This document shows positions 1 to 10,752 of a stretch of DNA of 64,000 bases, piece by piece. The stretch is from an uncultured Chelatococcus sp. (GTDB lineage Bacteria > Pseudomonadota > Alphaproteobacteria > Rhizobiales > Beijerinckiaceae). The stretch covers positions 19,691 to 83,690 of the forward strand of contig CALMIK010000078.1 in the NCBI GenBank assembly GCA_937863995.1, given 5' to 3'. The translations under genes were made by a program, and so were the position numbers. A model generated the notes under the pieces. It was not told where the DNA came from, ran no database searches, and saw only the letters and a program-made list of their open reading frames with translations. Each line of letters begins with the position of its first letter. The first letter of the stretch is position 1.

Positions 1-1701
1 GGTGAGCACGGTCGTGCGGTCCGTCGTCTTCGCCCATTCGACGGCCTCGCCAAGTTCCGCAAGGCTCTCGACGTGGCGCGTCAGCGCCCCCATGGAGCGG
101 GCGTGCGCCGCGAAATCGACTGGGAACGGGTCCTTGACGCGGCAGTCCTTGATCAGGTTGTTGAAGGACGCCCCGCCCTTGGCGTTCTGGAGGCGGTTGA
201 TGACGGCATAGCCGCCGTTGTCGCAGACGATGAGGATGAACTTGTGTCCGGCCAGCACCGATGAATAGATCTCGGAATTCATCATCATGTAGGTGCCGTC
301 GCCGATCATGACGATGGGCGTGCGGGTGGGGTCGGCCATGGCCGCGCCCCAGCCGGCGGCGATCTCGTAGCCCATGCACGAGAAGCCGAACTCGCAGTCG
401 AAGGTGTTGGGGGTCTTCACGCGCCAGTTCTTCACGACCTCGCCCGGCAGGCCGCCCGCGGCGGTGATCAGCAGGTCGCGCTCGCCCGCATGGGCGTTGA
501 CGACGCCGACGACCTGCGCGTAGGTCGGCACGGGTTCGTTGGTCGGGCGCTGATAGTCATCGAGCGCCCGGTTCCAGGCGGCGAATTCGTCGCGGCCTTT
601 CCGCGTCCAGCCGGCGTCCGTCTTCCAGTCGCCGAGAGCGGCCTCTATCTCCGCGACGGTCTCGAGAGCATCGCCCACCACCGCCAGAGCCCGGTGCTTG
701 GTCGCGTCCCAGCGCCCGGTGTTGATCGACAGGAAGCGCGCGTCCGGCGCAAAAACGGACCACGATCCGGTGACGAAGTCCATCAGCCGCGTACCGACCG
801 CGATCACGACATCGGCCTCCGCCGCCAGGGCATTGGCGGACGTGGAGCCGAGGATGCCGATCGGGCCGACATGGGCGGGGTGATCGTGGGTGACGGCGCC
901 CTTGCCGGCGATGGTCTCGGACAGCGGGATGCCGTGCTTCTCGGCAAAATCCGCCAACGCCTGTTCCGCGCCCGAGTAGCGTGTGCCGCCGCCGGAGATG
1001 ATCAGCGGGCGTTTCGCCGATTTAAGCAGCTCGACAGCCTGTGCGAGACGCTCCCGGTCGGGCCGGGGGCGGGGAACCGCATGGACGGTTTCCGCGAAGA
1101 AGGCTTCCGGATAGTCCCAGGCGATCTCCTGCACGTCCTGCGGCAGGGCGATGAAGGCGGGACCTGCGTCGGCGGGATCGAGCATGGTAGCCACCGCCTG
1201 GGGGAGGGAGGAGATGATCTGCTCAGGATGGGTGATGCGATCCCAATAGCGGGTAACGGCCTTGAAGGAATCGTTGACGTTGATCGTGGGATTGCCGAAA
1301 TGCTCGACCTGCTGCATCACCGGGTCGGGACGCCGGTTGACGAACGTATCCCCCGCGAGCAGCAGCACCGGCAGACGGTTGGCGTGGGCGAGACCCGCCG
1401 CCGTCACCATGTTGAGCGCGCCAGGGCCAATGGAGGCTGCCGCGACCATGATCTGGCGCCGGCGCTTCGCTTTGGCGAAGCCGATCGCGGCCAGCGCCAT
1501 CGCCTGCTCGTTCTGTGCCCGCCAGGTGGGAAGCCGGTCCTTCACTGCCTCCAGCGCTTCCGACAGGCAGGTGACGTTGCCGTGGCCGAAGATGGCGAAA
1601 ACACCCGGAAACAGAGGGACTTTCTCTCCGTCGACCAGAGTATGCTGCGCGCAGAGATAACGCACCAAAGCTTGCGCCATGGTGAGACGAACCGTTGACA
1701 T
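1..1701 (-). CDS. iolD: 3D-(3,5/4)-trihydroxycyclohexane-1,2-dione hydrolase IolD (partial, C-terminus beyond window)
   Basis: ThDP-dependent enzyme that opens the ring of the diketo-inositol intermediate in myo-inositol catabolism in the cytoplasm. Reading the minus strand from the ATG at 1701 gives 567 uninterrupted codons up to the window edge; the family is about 620 residues, so roughly 50 are missing. The N-terminus (MSTVRLTMAQALVRYL) and the segments FAIFGHGNVTCL and YWDRITHPEQ match IolD. The ThDP-binding motif is visible near the end as GDGTYMMMNSE followed by CDNGGYAVINR, and the cofactor glutamate is in RAQNEQAMALA. It lies 127 bp downstream of the RpiR regulator gene on the same strand, with a candidate operator between them. 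A long open frame on the opposite strand (490-1698) is only its shadow. Confidence 0.93.
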   Translation of the reverse strand, partial: MSTVRLTMAQALVRYLCAQHTLVDGEKVPLFPGVFAIFGHGNVTCLSEALEAVKDRLPTWRAQNEQAMALAAIGFAKAKRRRQIMVAAASIGPGALNMVTAAGLAHANRLPVLLLAGDTFVNRRPDPVMQQVEHFGNPTINVNDSFKAVTRYWDRITHPEQIISSLPQAVATMLDPADAGPAFIALPQDVQEIAWDYPEAFFAETVHAVPRPRPDRERLAQAVELLKSAKRPLIISGGGTRYSGAEQALADFAEKHGIPLSETIAGKGAVTHDHPAHVGPIGILGSTSANALAAEADVVIAVGTRLMDFVTGSWSVFAPDARFLSINTGRWDATKHRALAVVGDALETVAEIEAALGDWKTDAGWTRKGRDEFAAWNRALDDYQRPTNEPVPTYAQVVGVVNAHAGERDLLITAAGGLPGEVVKNWRVKTPNTFDCEFGFSCMGYEIAAGWGAAMADPTRTPIVMIGDGTYMMMNSEIYSSVLAGHKFILIVCDNGGYAVINRLQNAKGGASFNNLIKDCRVKDPFPVDFAAHARSMGALTRHVESLAELGEAVEWAKTTDRTTVLT

Positions 1702-1760
1702 GAAGTGGTCCCTCCCAGGACTGTCGGCATCCTTCTCGGAGCCTCTCTTGTGAAATTTGT

Positions 1761-1795
1761 ATTGCCAACGGCTCGTTTTAGCAACAAAAATTGCA
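1761..1795. promoter_or_regulatory. candidate RpiR/IolR operator, site A
   Basis: The site has ATTGC at 1761, then 15 bases, then GCAA-N6-TTGC at 1781-1794. The same spacing recurs at 2913-2947 and 10543-10577. It sits 60-94 bp upstream of the iolD start. GCAA-N6-TTGC has the same geometry as the GGAA-N6-TTCC site I recall for the RpiR-type IolR of rhizobia. Function is inferred. Confidence 0.5.
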
Positions 1796-1828
1796 ATGGC
1801 AGTCGAAAATTTAATAAGTTATTGTAAT

Positions 1829-2764
1829 TTATGATTTAATTTTCTGCTTCCGCAACAGCGTCTCGGTGACGGTTGGAATGCGCGGCGTCTGATCCGTATT
1901 CGGATGAAGGCGGATCGCGGTCGCGGTAGCGATGGACTGGATGAGGCACATCGGCGCCGCCAGCGAGCGGGAAAAAGTATACTCGCCCTCCGCGATGGTA
2001 AACAGCACCCGCGCATCCTTGGCGAGCGGCGAAAGCTGGCTATCGGTCAGCGTGATGAGCGGAACTTCGCGCGCAGCTGCTGCTTCCGCAATGGTCACGA
2101 CCTCCTTGGCATAATGTCTGAAGGCGATGGCGATGAGCACATCCCGCCCCGTCATCGTCGCCGCCATTTCACTGGCGAGCCCGCCGGAGGGGTCGAGCAG
2201 CACGACCCGCCGCTTCAGCATGGTCAGGAGATACCGCATGAGCGAGGCGATCGGCTCTGAGCGCAACTGCCCTGCGATATAGACGGTATCGGCCGCGGCG
2301 ATCAGAGCCGCCGCCTGCTCGAGATCGGCCTCGCCGACGCTTTCCAGCAGGCCTTGCAGCGCCGCGATGTCCTGCACCACAAGGGCGTGGAGATGGGCGG
2401 CGCTGCCCGTGCCGGAATAGCGCGACAATTCGCCTTCCAGTGCACGGATGCGTTCCTGGAAGCCGGGAGCGGCGGTGGCGATGCGCGTCTGGAACACCGA
2501 CTGCATGTGCTTGAAGCCGGAGAAACCGAGATGCTGCGCAAAGCGCACGAGGCTCGACGAATGGGTGCCGCACTTGGTCGCCAGCGTATTGATCGACTCG
2601 AGCGCCACGGCATTCGGATTCTGCGTCAGGAAGCGGGCAATCTGCTGGAAGCCGGCGGACAGCCCGGGATACTCCTCCGTGATCAGGTTGACGATGCCTT
2701 CGTAATTGTCAGGCACCTGATTGTCAGGCGCTTGCCGTATGCCTTTCGGCGTCTTTCGGGACAT
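1829..2764 (-). CDS. iolR: RpiR-family transcriptional regulator (HTH_6 + SIS), IolR-like
   Basis: DNA-binding regulator of sugar or inositol catabolism, 311 aa. The N-terminal winged HTH is around residues 30-105 (IARFLTQNPNAVALES, CGTHSSSLVRFAQHLGF). The C-terminal SIS sugar-phosphate isomerase fold is at about 130-270 (VYIAGQLRSEPIASLM, LIAIAFRHYAKEVVTIAEA). It is divergent from the aldehyde dehydrogenase operon and precedes iolD on the same strand, the position expected for an autoregulated local repressor. Three identical-architecture operator candidates lie at the three transcription units of this locus. The name iolR rests on context; RpiR proteins recognise various sugar phosphates, so a sugar-acid ligand is also possible. 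Confidence 0.8.
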   Translation of the reverse strand: MSRKTPKGIRQAPDNQVPDNYEGIVNLITEEYPGLSAGFQQIARFLTQNPNAVALESINTLATKCGTHSSSLVRFAQHLGFSGFKHMQSVFQTRIATAAPGFQERIRALEGELSRYSGTGSAAHLHALVVQDIAALQGLLESVGEADLEQAAALIAAADTVYIAGQLRSEPIASLMRYLLTMLKRRVVLLDPSGGLASEMAATMTGRDVLIAIAFRHYAKEVVTIAEAAAAREVPLITLTDSQLSPLAKDARVLFTIAEGEYTFSRSLAAPMCLIQSIATATAIRLHPNTDQTPRIPTVTETLLRKQKIKS

Positions 2765-2912
2765 TCAGCTTCTCCGGATTCTCATGCGACGTGTGGCGGG
2801 CCTGCCGGCGATAGGGTCGCGAAAACCCAAATGCCCGGCAGCCGCCATAACCTCAAAGCCGCCGCCGCCGCTCTATCGAAGACCGCTGGAATTGGCTTGA
2901 CAAGGAATAATA

Positions 2913-2947
2913 ATTGCGAAATTAATTGAACAACAATTTTTATTGCG
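2913..2947. promoter_or_regulatory. candidate RpiR/IolR operator, site B
   Basis: A 35-bp element identical at 29 of 35 positions to 10543-10577. It has ATTGC, 15 bases, then ACAA-N6-TTGC. It lies in the 429-bp divergent region between the RpiR gene and the aldehyde dehydrogenase start (2765-3193), the natural place for a shared promoter/operator. I see no other gene in that interval. Confidence 0.6.
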
Positions 2948-3193
2948 TTGCGGATGTCGATGCCTTTTGCCATCCCGATCGCCCGACAGGAAGTGTGCTC
3001 CGGCAAGGAAAGCATGCCGGGGAAAGACCGCCAAGGGTGGGTAACGGTCGCGAATCTCATTGTTCTCCAGGCTGGTTCGATGCACGTCACGATGGATCCT
3101 GCATTGAATCTAGTCACACGACAACAAAACGCAACAGAAGTTGCAAGCTCGCCTGTGCCGATTTGGGGCAGTGCCAGGGGGAAGGAAACGGAC

Positions 3194-4630
3194 ATGTATG
3201 CGAAATTCGGACTTTTCATCGGCGGCGGCTGGCGCGCGGAAGGTAGCGACGGCGTCATCGACGTTGAGGATCCGGCGACGGGCAAGGTCATAGGTTCCGT
3301 ACCCTCGGCGGGAGCGGGAGACACGGAAGAGGCCATCGCGCGGGCCTCCGCAGCGTTGAAGGTCTGGCGCACGACGCCCGGCTGGACGCGGGCGGATGCG
3401 CTGCATGTTATCGCCGACCGCATGATCGCTCGTGCCGATGAGGCGGCGCGTATTATCACCCTGGAGACGGGCAAGCCGATTGCCCAGTCACGGCGCGAGT
3501 GGGCGCTGTCGATCGACCAGTTCCGCTGGTATGCCGAAGAGGCCCGCCGCATCTATGGGCGTATCGTCGAAAGCCGCGCGCCGGGCGGCCGCATCGAGGT
3601 GGCGCACGAGCCCGTCGGCGTCGTGGCCGCGTTCACGGCGTGGAATTTCCCCGCGGTCCTGGTCGCGCGCAAGGTCGCGCCGGCGCTGGCGGCGGGTTGC
3701 AGCGTGATCGTGCGCCCTTCCAGCGAAACGCCAGGCAGCGCGATGATCATTGTTGATTGCGTGCGCGAGGCCGGCCTTCCGGAAGGCGTGGTGAGCCTTG
3801 TCGCCGGGTCGGTCTCCGCCACCTATGAGCCGCTCGTCGCCTCGCCCGTGGTCCGCAAGATCACCCTTACCGGCTCCACGAGCGTGGGCCAGCGGATGAT
3901 CCGCGATTCAGCTGCGACGGTGAAAAGGGTCAGCATGGAACTCGGCGGCAACGCGCCGCTCATCGTGTTCGACGATGCCGATTTCGACAAGCTGCTCGAT
4001 AGCGTCGTGCCGACGAAATATGCCAATGCGGGGCAGGTCTGCGTCAGCCCTGACCGCTTCTATGTTCACGAGTCGCTCTACGATCGCTTCGCGGACGAAT
4101 TCTCGCGGCGTGCGTCTGCCCTGAAGCTCGGCCATGGCCTTGACGAGACGTCGCAGATGGGGCCGATCATCAACCTGCGCCGTCTCGAGGCCATCGAGGG
4201 CGTGGTGGCGGACGCGCAGCGTCGCGGCGCGCGGCTGCTCGCGGGCGGCAAGCGGCCGCAGGACAGCAGCGGCGGCTACTTCTTCGAACCGACGGTGCTG
4301 AAGGACGTTCCGGACGACGCTTTGGCGCTCGCAGAGGAGAACTTCGGCCCCATTGCTGCGCTCACGCCCTTCAGCCGTGTAGACGAGGTATACGAGCGCG
4401 CGAATGCGAGCGAATTCGGCCTCGCTGCCTACGTCTTCACGCAGAGCCCAACCCGCGCGCGTGAGGCGGTCGCCAGCATTGAATCCGGCATGGTCGGCGT
4501 CAACAGCTTCGCTCTCGCGGCGGCGGAAGCGCCCTTCGGCGGCGTCAAGCTCAGCGGCATGGGACGGGAAGGTGGCAGCGAGGGAATCCACGACTTTCTG
4601 AACATCAAGCTGGCGCAGGTCGCATTCTGA
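3194..4630 (+). CDS. NAD(P)-dependent aldehyde dehydrogenase (semialdehyde dehydrogenase type)
   Basis: Oxidises an aldehyde or semialdehyde to the acid in the cytoplasm. Starting at the ATG at 3194, preceded by a GGGGGAAGGA ribosome-binding site, it is 478 aa, the usual ALDH length; the frame is open further upstream (to 2948) but that would run through the operator. Catalytic residues by position are Asn151 (FTAWNFP), Glu249 (MELGGNAP) and nucleophile Cys283 (NAGQVCVSP). The closest feel is succinate- or alpha-ketoglutarate-semialdehyde dehydrogenase. It is the first gene of a plus-strand operon; the aldolase gene starts 12 bp after its stop. With an aldolase and a sugar-acid dehydratase nearby, it probably oxidises the aldehyde released by retro-aldol cleavage. 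Substrate not determined. Confidence 0.9.
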   Translation: MYAKFGLFIGGGWRAEGSDGVIDVEDPATGKVIGSVPSAGAGDTEEAIARASAALKVWRTTPGWTRADALHVIADRMIARADEAARIITLETGKPIAQSRREWALSIDQFRWYAEEARRIYGRIVESRAPGGRIEVAHEPVGVVAAFTAWNFPAVLVARKVAPALAAGCSVIVRPSSETPGSAMIIVDCVREAGLPEGVVSLVAGSVSATYEPLVASPVVRKITLTGSTSVGQRMIRDSAATVKRVSMELGGNAPLIVFDDADFDKLLDSVVPTKYANAGQVCVSPDRFYVHESLYDRFADEFSRRASALKLGHGLDETSQMGPIINLRRLEAIEGVVADAQRRGARLLAGGKRPQDSSGGYFFEPTVLKDVPDDALALAEENFGPIAALTPFSRVDEVYERANASEFGLAAYVFTQSPTRAREAVASIESGMVGVNSFALAAAEAPFGGVKLSGMGREGGSEGIHDFLNIKLAQVAF

Positions 4631-4642
4631 AAGGCGCACATA

Positions 4643-5467
4643 ATGTTCAGGAACCCGATTCGGGAAAGGTGGGCCGCCGGCCGGGCGGTTGCCAATGGCT
4701 GGTTGTCGATTTCATCGCCCTTCGTGGCGGAGATCATGGCGGGCCAGGGGTATGATTCAGTCACGATCGACCTCCAGCACGGTTTCGTCGGACCAGAGGC
4801 GGCGGGAACGATGTTCCAGGCCATGCGCGCGAGCGGTGCCGCACTGATGGCACGTGTGCCGTGGCTAGATCCCGGTGACGTCATGAGGGTGCTGGATGCC
4901 GGGGCGCACGGCGTCATCTGCCCCATGATCAATACGCCGGAGGACGCGGCGCGGCTCGTCTCCTACGTGCGTTATCCGCCCGCGGGCGTGCGCTCTTTCG
5001 GCCCGACGCGGGCGGTCTTTTCCGCCGGCGCCGACTACGGACGGCATGCCGACGGTGAAATCGTCTGTTTCGCCATGATCGAGACGCGAGAGGCAGTCGC
5101 CAACCTGGAGGCTATCGTCGCGACACCGGGCCTCGACGGAGTCTATGTCGGGCCGGCCGACCTCACGCTGGGGCTGACGGGGCGCAAGTACCGCACCGGT
5201 TTCGACCGTGACGAGCCGGAGATGGTCGAGGCCATCCGCCATATTCTCGACACGGCGCACGCCGCAGGCATCCGCGCCGGCTTGCACAATGGGTCGGCCG
5301 AATATGCCGCGAAGGCGGTCGGCTGGGGCTTCGACCTCGTTACCATCTCCAACGATGTCCGGCTTCTCTCCGGAGCGGCCGAAGCCAGCCTGAAGACATT
5401 CCGAAGCAGCGTGGAAGGGGAGCGGGGCGAGGGCGCCCCGCGTCAGCAGAATCACGGAGGATACTGA
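4643..5467 (+). CDS. HpcH/HpaI-family aldolase (2-keto-3-deoxy sugar acid type)
   Basis: Class II metal-dependent pyruvate aldolase of 274 aa. It is expected to split a 2-keto-3-deoxy acid into pyruvate and an aldehyde. Motifs are TIDLQHGF (general-base His46), ARVPW (Arg71), CPMINTPEDA, the metal ligands FAMIET (Glu147) and GPADLTLGL (Asp173). It lies in an operon between the aldehyde dehydrogenase and a 2-hydroxyacid dehydrogenase; the latter starts 2 bp after its stop. The C-terminal 20 residues are polar and look like an extension beyond the TIM barrel. It could be a 2-dehydro-3-deoxyglucarate, rhamnonate or heptanedioate aldolase; the neighbouring IlvD/Edd dehydratase favours a sugar-acid substrate. 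Confidence 0.87.
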   Translation: MFRNPIRERWAAGRAVANGWLSISSPFVAEIMAGQGYDSVTIDLQHGFVGPEAAGTMFQAMRASGAALMARVPWLDPGDVMRVLDAGAHGVICPMINTPEDAARLVSYVRYPPAGVRSFGPTRAVFSAGADYGRHADGEIVCFAMIETREAVANLEAIVATPGLDGVYVGPADLTLGLTGRKYRTGFDRDEPEMVEAIRHILDTAHAAGIRAGLHNGSAEYAAKAVGWGFDLVTISNDVRLLSGAAEASLKTFRSSVEGERGEGAPRQQNHGGY

Positions 5468-5468
5468 T

Positions 5469-6458
5469 ATGCCTCATGTTCTCGTTGCAGGCCGGATTCA
5501 TGAAGCCGGCATCGAACGGCTCAGCCGGGCGGAAGGCTTCACCTTTCAGGTGGTCGATGAAGTCACAACCGAGGCTTTCGCGCCCCACGTCCACTCAGCG
5601 GACGCCATCCTCGTCCGCACCCAGCCGCTGCCGGAAAGCATCATCGCGCAGGCGCCGAGGCTGAAGATCGTGTCGCGCCACGGCGTCGGCTATGACGCTG
5701 TCGACGTGGCGGCGCTCAACGCGCGCGGCATCGCGCTCGCCATTGTCGGCGATGTGAATTCGGTCTCCGTCGCTGAGCACACGCTGATGCTCATCCTCGC
5801 CGTGGTGCACCGCACCATCGCCTACGACGCGGCGACACGGGCCGGGCAGTGGTCGTTCCGCAACAGCTTCCAAGCCACGGAACTGGCCGGCAAGACCGTG
5901 CTCGTGGTTGGCTACGGGCGCATCGGCCGCGCCGTCTCCCGGCTGTGCGATGCTTTCGGTATGGGCGTGCACGTTCACGATCCCTTCATCGACGCCGCGC
6001 GCATCGAGGCCGATGGCTTTCATGCCGTGGCGGATTTGCCCGCGTTCCTGGGCGAAGCGGAAGTGGTGACGCTGCACGTGCCCTATTCCGGCAACGGGCC
6101 GCTGCTCGGCGCGTCCGAGCTGGCGCTCCTGAAACGCGGTGCCGTCGTCGTCAACACCGGACGGGGCGGTCTCATCGACGAGGAGGCGCTGGCCGATGCG
6201 CTGCGTACCGGCCACGTTCAGGGAGCGGGCCTCGATGTCTTTTCGGCAGAGCCGCCGGACGTTCACAATCCGCTCCTCGCCTCCGACCGTGTCGTGGTCA
6301 GCCCGCATTCGGCGGGGCTGACGCTCGAATGCGCCGAGCGGATGGCCGTCGCTGCGGCGGACAACATTATCGCCTTTTTTGCCGGGCGCCTCGATCCCGC
6401 GCTCATCGTCAATTACGCGGCGGTCGGCGAGAAAATTCCGGCCGCGGCGCGCGCCTGA
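5469..6458 (+). CDS. D-isomer-specific 2-hydroxyacid dehydrogenase
   Basis: NAD-dependent interconversion of a 2-hydroxyacid and 2-ketoacid (phosphoglycerate/glyoxylate/hydroxypyruvate dehydrogenase superfamily), 329 aa. The Rossmann motif GYGRIG is at residues 148-153. The catalytic triad is Arg232 (NTGRGGLID), Glu261 (VFSAEPPD) and His280 (SPHSAG). The substrate loop SRHGVGYDAVD is typical of SerA-like members, but there is no C-terminal ACT domain, so this is not the regulated biosynthetic SerA. It follows the aldolase by 2 bp and is followed by a 114-bp gap before iolG. In context it may reduce or oxidise a product of retro-aldol cleavage such as glycolaldehyde-derived or tartronate-type acids; that is inference. 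Confidence 0.87.
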   Translation: MPHVLVAGRIHEAGIERLSRAEGFTFQVVDEVTTEAFAPHVHSADAILVRTQPLPESIIAQAPRLKIVSRHGVGYDAVDVAALNARGIALAIVGDVNSVSVAEHTLMLILAVVHRTIAYDAATRAGQWSFRNSFQATELAGKTVLVVGYGRIGRAVSRLCDAFGMGVHVHDPFIDAARIEADGFHAVADLPAFLGEAEVVTLHVPYSGNGPLLGASELALLKRGAVVVNTGRGGLIDEEALADALRTGHVQGAGLDVFSAEPPDVHNPLLASDRVVVSPHSAGLTLECAERMAVAAADNIIAFFAGRLDPALIVNYAAVGEKIPAAARA

Positions 6459-6572
6459 GCAGCGGGAATTCGATTCAAGTCAAGCAATACAGAGCATTGA
6501 GGGTGTCGTCTTCTTATCTGAAGATGGTGGGCCTTCGACGATCAATAAAAAGATAACGGGGAGAAGCATAAA

Positions 6573-7568
6573 ATGGTACGTATTGCCGTCCTCGGCGCGG
6601 GGCGCATCGGCAAAATCCATGCCCGAAACATCGCGGCAAGTCCGCAGGCGACGCTCGTCGCGATAGCCGATCCGTTCGGGACCGCGGCAGCGGAGCTGGC
6701 GGCGCAATTGTCCGCAGAGCCCTCGAGCGATCCGCTGGCCGCGATCGAGCGCGCGGATATCGACGCGGTCGTGATCGGCACGCCCACCGATACGCACGTC
6801 GACCTGCTGTTGCACGCCGTTCGTCACGGCAAGGCCGTGCTGTGCGAGAAACCGATCGACCTCGATCTCGCCCGCGTGGACGATGCGGTGGCGGAGATTT
6901 CCCGGCTGAACGGCCGTGTGATGCTCGCCTTCAACCGCCGGTTCGATCCGAGCAGCCGGGAACTGCGCCGGGCTATCGACGCCGGCGATATCGGCGAGGT
7001 GCGGCAGGTCATCATATCGAGCCGCGATCCGGGTGCGCCGCCCGCCGGCTACCTGCGGTCGTCCGGCGGCATTTTTCGCGACATGACGATCCATGATTTC
7101 GACATGGCCCGCTGGCTTCTGGGCGAGGAGCCGGTGGAGGTCGCGGCCATCGGCAGCCGCGTCGTCGACCCGGCGTTGATGGCCGAGGTCGACGATTACG
7201 ATACGGTGATGGTGCTGCTGCGCACCGCCTCGGGCCGCCAGTGCCACATCAACAACTGCCGCGAGGCGGTTTACGGCTACGACCAGCGCTTCGAGATATT
7301 CGGCTCGCAGGGCGCGCTGTTTAACGACAACCTGCGCCCGACGACCGTGCGGCACTGGACGCGCGACACGACCGACGCGCGGCAACCGCTGCTGAATTTC
7401 TTCCTCGATCGCTACGCCGACGCCTACCGGGCCGAGATGGACGCCTTCATCGATGCCGTCGCCAGCCATACGCCATTCCCTGTGACCCCCCACGACGGCC
7501 GGCAGGCGCTGTTGCTCGCGGACAGGGCGCTTCAATCCCTGCTGACCGGCAAGACCGTCGCTGTCTGA
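6573..7568 (+). CDS. iolG: inositol 2-dehydrogenase (Gfo/Idh/MocA family)
   Basis: Oxidises myo-inositol (or scyllo-/chiro-inositol) to the 2-keto-inositol with NAD, the first step of inositol catabolism. It is 331 aa. The nucleotide fold is GAGRIGKIH (residues 8-16). The catalytic Lys is in EKPID (92-96), and the Asp/His pair is at D170 and H174 (FRDMTIHDFDMARW). These correspond to the K-D-H set of Bacillus IolG. A GGGGAGA ribosome-binding site precedes the ATG. The gene lies in the plus-strand operon 13 bp upstream of a second family member. With iolD across the divergent promoter, an inositol-related role is likely, although glucose and other polyols are substrates of close relatives. Confidence 0.85.
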   Translation: MVRIAVLGAGRIGKIHARNIAASPQATLVAIADPFGTAAAELAAQLSAEPSSDPLAAIERADIDAVVIGTPTDTHVDLLLHAVRHGKAVLCEKPIDLDLARVDDAVAEISRLNGRVMLAFNRRFDPSSRELRRAIDAGDIGEVRQVIISSRDPGAPPAGYLRSSGGIFRDMTIHDFDMARWLLGEEPVEVAAIGSRVVDPALMAEVDDYDTVMVLLRTASGRQCHINNCREAVYGYDQRFEIFGSQGALFNDNLRPTTVRHWTRDTTDARQPLLNFFLDRYADAYRAEMDAFIDAVASHTPFPVTPHDGRQALLLADRALQSLLTGKTVAV

Positions 7569-7581
7569 GAAGGAAAACATC

Positions 7582-8736
7582 ATGGGTTCTGAAACCGGGC
7601 GTCCCCATATCGGCGTCGGCATCATCGGCACGGGCTTCATGGGCAAGGCGCACGCCTTTGCTTACAATTCGGTCGCGGCCTATTTCCCCGAGACGGCGGT
7701 GCCGGTGCTCGAAGTCGTGGCGGATGTCAACGGCGCGGCCGCCGAGGCAGCGAAGGCGCAGTTCGGCTTCCGCCGGGCGACGACGGACTGGCGCGATCTC
7801 GTCGCCGATCCCGCTGTCGCCATCGTCTCCATCACCGCGCCCAACGCGCTCCATCGGGAAATCGCGCTGGCGGCCGCGCAGGCGGGCAAGCACATCCACT
7901 GCGAGAAGCCGATAGCACCGGATGCCCGGGCGGCGCTCGACATGGTCGAGGCGGCGACGGCGGCGGGCGTCGTGACGCAGGCTGGCTTCAACTACCTGCA
8001 GAATCCGCTCATCAAGCTGGCGCGCGACATGATCGCGGCCGGAGAGCTGGGCGAGATCACCTCGTTCCGCGGCATCCACGCCGAGGACTACATGGCCGAC
8101 CCGCAGGCGCCGTGGACATGGCGTCTCGATCCTGCCGGCGGCGGCGGGGTCATCGCCGATCTCGGCAGCCATATCATCGCCATGGCCAGGTTCCTGCTCG
8201 GCGATATCACCCATGTGAACGCCGACCTGGAAACGGCAATCGCCAGTCGCCCCGTGGCGCCGGGCTCGGCGGAGCGCCGGGCGGTGGAAGTCGACGACAT
8301 CGCCCGCGTCGCCTTGCGTTTCGCGCGAGGCTGCAGCGGCCACATCGAGGCCAACTGGCTGGCGACGGGGCGCAAGATGCACCTTGCCTTCGAGGTCGCC
8401 GGCGACAAGGGATCGCTCGTCTTCACCCAGGAGCGGTTCAACGAGCTGCATTTCTACCGGGCGGGCGGCGACGCGCGCCACGCCGGCTTCACGCGCATCG
8501 AGGCCGGACCGCAGCATGCGCCTTACGGTCATTTCTGCGTCGCACCCGGCCACCAGCTCGGCTTCAACGATCTCAAGGTGATCGAGACGGCGACGTTCCT
8601 GCAGGCCATCGCCGGCAAGGGTGATGGCAAGGGTGACGGGCTGGGACCAGACTTCCGCGAGGCCTGGGAGATCCAGAAGGTGATCGACACCGCTATCCGC
8701 TCCGCCGCCGAGCGGTCGTGGCTGGCGGTTTCCTGA
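7582..8736 (+). CDS. Gfo/Idh/MocA-family oxidoreductase
   Basis: NAD(P)-dependent sugar or polyol oxidoreductase, 384 aa. It has the N-terminal Rossmann motif GIIGTGFMGKAH (13-24), an EKPIAPDA motif with the catalytic Lys at 109, and the C-terminal alpha/beta domain. It is longer than IolG and of a different subgroup; it may act on a second keto-inositol or a sugar derivative. Near the C-terminus a short internal repeat GKGDGKGDGLG comes from a small DNA duplication. Its stop lies 14 bp before the chosen start of the dehydratase gene. The precise substrate cannot be told from sequence. Confidence 0.85.
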   Translation: MGSETGRPHIGVGIIGTGFMGKAHAFAYNSVAAYFPETAVPVLEVVADVNGAAAEAAKAQFGFRRATTDWRDLVADPAVAIVSITAPNALHREIALAAAQAGKHIHCEKPIAPDARAALDMVEAATAAGVVTQAGFNYLQNPLIKLARDMIAAGELGEITSFRGIHAEDYMADPQAPWTWRLDPAGGGGVIADLGSHIIAMARFLLGDITHVNADLETAIASRPVAPGSAERRAVEVDDIARVALRFARGCSGHIEANWLATGRKMHLAFEVAGDKGSLVFTQERFNELHFYRAGGDARHAGFTRIEAGPQHAPYGHFCVAPGHQLGFNDLKVIETATFLQAIAGKGDGKGDGLGPDFREAWEIQKVIDTAIRSAAERSWLAVS

Positions 8737-8750
8737 AAGGTGGCCGAGAG

Positions 8751-10499
<1,749 letters not shown>

Positions 10500-10542
10500 C
10501 CGCCCGGCGGGCGTCGGAAGGGCAGGCGGAATGAAAATAAAG

Positions 10543-10577
10543 ATTGCGATATTAATTTATGCGCAATTTTTATTGCG
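10543..10577. promoter_or_regulatory. candidate RpiR/IolR operator, site C
   Basis: ATTGC, 15 bases, then a perfect GCAA-N6-TTGC (10563-10576). It matches site B at 29 of 35 bases and site A in spacing. It is located between the dehydratase stop and the transporter binding-protein gene, implying a second promoter for the transporter within the locus. Confidence 0.6.
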
Positions 10578-10752
10578 AGAAAAGGCGGGTTTCAGGTAAG
10601 GTCATGATGTCGGCCGCGCAGGAGCGCAATGTCGGAGACACAATGTTCGGAAGCGGGGCTTTCGGATTTGAGAGCGGAGAGCGGGAAAGATCCCGCGCCG
10701 CGCGGGGCAGCAGCTACCCCAACGACAATAATAGAATGATAACCGGGAGGAA

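Noticed and set aside
490..1698. 402-codon open frame on the plus strand
   Set aside because: It is the antisense shadow of iolD, which has clear ThDP-enzyme sequence on the minus strand.
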